Of a stretch of 8,376 nucleotides of DNA, positions 7,393 to 8,376 are shown piece after piece (positions within the stretch are counted from its first letter, which is position 1; every line of letters begins with the position of its first letter). Below the pieces are notes generated by a model. It did not search any database. It had not been told where the DNA came from and worked only from the letters and a program-made list of their open reading frames with translations. Source of the DNA: Chloroflexota bacterium (lineage in GTDB: Bacteria; Chloroflexota; Dehalococcoidia; Dehalococcoidales; UBA2162); NCBI GenBank assembly GCA_016193545.1, contig JACPSA010000019.1:1-8376 (forward strand), read 5' to 3'. The translations under genes and the position numbers were made by a program.

Positions 7393-7608
7393 CTACGGCT
7401 GGAAAAAGACAAACCGTATTAACATACTGACCGCAAATAGCCCGCCCCACAGGAGCACTATCATCGCTATCAGATAGGTGACACCGCGGAGTGCCAAAGA
7501 GAAATTGCGCGGCTTTCCTAAAAACCATCCCAGCAGCATGCCGTACACCGGCAACAGAATAATGCCGAAGACCAGCCATATGCCAACCGGAAGACCTATC
7601 CACTCCAT
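7393..7608 (-). CDS. Small two-helix membrane protein of the NrfD operon
   Basis: I do not recognise a family for this 71-residue protein. It has two hydrophobic stretches, about 8-29 and 43-66, joined by a short basic loop (GKPRNFSLALRG, 31-42), so both ends probably face the same side of the membrane. It starts two bases after the stop codon of the NrfD-like gene, and a purine-rich GAGGG ribosome site lies inside the end of that gene. This implies translational coupling. The cytochrome c gene follows after 58 bp. By position it is likely a small accessory subunit of the NrfD-containing complex; alternative complex III and related complexes also contain small membrane subunits. This is inference from context only. 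Confidence 0.75.
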   Translation of the reverse strand: MEWIGLPVGIWLVFGIILLPVYGMLLGWFLGKPRNFSLALRGVTYLIAMIVLLWGGLFAVSMLIRFVFFQP

Positions 7609-7610
7609 TC

Positions 7611-8376
7611 TTACTCTTCCCTCTCACCTTCCACTTCAATGACCGGTATCACTTTGGCTACGATTGCAAAGAACAACACCAGCATCGCCACAGCCCCAGT
7701 GATGGAGGAAACTTCGACCCAGGTAGGGAAATAGTGACCTGGAACCGTCTTGTAAATATCGAAGGCAGGGTGTGCCAGACCCTCAACGATAAAGAGCGTT
7801 TTCTCAAATAAGGTAGCTAGCACCGGCATGATTGCAGCGATGACGATACGCCTCACGCTGAATAGAGCAGGCCAGATGGTCTGCGCCCCAAGGTAGAGGA
7901 CGGCAGCAATGACAAGCCCGATAGCCGTCCAGTAGATAGGGTCCTCAAGCTTGGCTTCGGTAGCTGTGCGGAGCCCTACCGGCGCCGCAAAGGCACCAGT
8001 AATAATCGCCTGAAGCTGGAGCCACAAGAAGAACAGCCCTACCAGCGACAGCACGCTGCCCATCCTGGCAAAGACTTTGTCCGGGATAAGTTCTTTCCAG
8101 CCATAGACCCGACGGAAAACATAGGCAACAAGGATGACCGAACCGAAAGCTGAGGTGAGGGCAATGCTGAGGAATGTAGGTGCCTGAATAGGACTAAACC
8201 AAGCCGGCATCGAGGCCATAAGTTGGAAAAGCCATGGAATGACCCCGCCGTGGAGCAGAAATGGGGCAAGTATTACTACGGCGAAAGCCAGCCACCAGGC
8301 CATTCTTTCCACCTTCTCTTCCTCTCCGAGCTGGTAGCCTTGAGTTAGGAGTTGGTACAGAGGAGAAAAATAGCTC
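7611..8376 (-). CDS. NrfD/PsrC-like membrane subunit, 5' part missing
   Basis: The frame stays open to the window edge, so the true start lies beyond 8376; 254 residues are visible. NrfD/PsrC/ActC proteins are multi-helix membrane subunits that exchange electrons and protons with the quinone pool for molybdoenzyme, iron-sulfur or alternative complex III partners. About six transmembrane helices are visible, so some two to four N-terminal helices are probably missing. Family-like features are the segment LLTQGYQLGEEEKVERMAWW at the visible beginning, an APTF segment before the second visible helix, and the late YFPTWVEVSSITGAVAM segment before the last helix. The protein ends in a charged tail (EVEGEREE). 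A GTG at 8312 could be mistaken for the start, but coding continues upstream of it in a family-like way. It is the first visible gene of the module, with the 71-residue membrane protein and the triheme cytochrome c downstream. Confidence 0.85.
   Translation of the reverse strand, partial: SYFSPLYQLLTQGYQLGEEEKVERMAWWLAFAVVILAPFLLHGGVIPWLFQLMASMPAWFSPIQAPTFLSIALTSAFGSVILVAYVFRRVYGWKELIPDKVFARMGSVLSLVGLFFLWLQLQAIITGAFAAPVGLRTATEAKLEDPIYWTAIGLVIAAVLYLGAQTIWPALFSVRRIVIAAIMPVLATLFEKTLFIVEGLAHPAFDIYKTVPGHYFPTWVEVSSITGAVAMLVLFFAIVAKVIPVIEVEGEREE

Noticed and set aside
7340..7639. 99-codon open frame on the minus strand overlapping three genes
   Set aside because: It overlaps the end of the NrfD-like gene, the whole 71-residue membrane protein and the cytochrome leader in another frame, with no protein-like features.
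7611..8312. GTG at 8312 as the true start of the NrfD-like gene
   Set aside because: The frame is open to the window edge, the upstream residues fit the family, and the visible part has too few helices for a complete NrfD protein.

Overview
The window looks like chromosomal DNA from a free-living bacterium with moderate GC content, short intergenic gaps and mostly clear Shine-Dalgarno sites. The mix of genes (a YifB/ComM ATPase, MFS exporters, a CaiC-like acyl-CoA ligase, an orphan NarL-type regulator and an NrfD/multiheme cytochrome c module) would suit a Chloroflexota/Dehalococcoidia-type organism. That placement is my inference from gene content and protein style only. No rRNA, tRNA, CRISPR array, insertion sequence or phage gene was found.

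Left part, plus strand (about 1-4200). A short non-coding lead contains a hairpin and an extended -10 promoter very close to the start of yifB/comM (108-1628). Two MFS transporter genes follow in the same direction. The first (1666-2944) is split between two reading frames by a perfect 7-bp tandem duplication (TTTCTAC twice, 1969-1982). Removing one copy restores a continuous protein of 423 residues. The second (2991-4196) is intact and resembles the fosmidomycin-resistance (Fsr-like) branch of the MFS. The short gaps suggest one transcription unit.

Middle part (4197-6009). A 169-bp gap holds a perfect TTGACA hexamer and a 15-bp perfect palindrome followed by six Ts. This could be a weak terminator, an operator, or both. 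It precedes an AMP-forming acyl-CoA ligase (4366-6009) with two non-standard catalytic motifs.

Right part, minus strand (6018-8376). An orphan NarL/LuxR response regulator converges on the ligase gene with only 8 bp between the stop codons. It has a strong promoter of its own. Upstream of it on the same strand lies a respiratory module: an NrfD/PsrC-like quinone-interacting membrane protein cut by the window edge, a 71-residue two-helix membrane protein, and a three-heme secreted cytochrome c that is probably a lipoprotein. Together these look like the membrane and electron-transfer part of a larger redox complex (Psr, Nrf or alternative complex III type) whose catalytic subunits would lie beyond 8376. 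Read-through from this module could also express the regulator.

I do not see a convincing unknown system. The best leads are the clean duplication-based gene break and the compact NrfD / small membrane protein / triheme cytochrome module.
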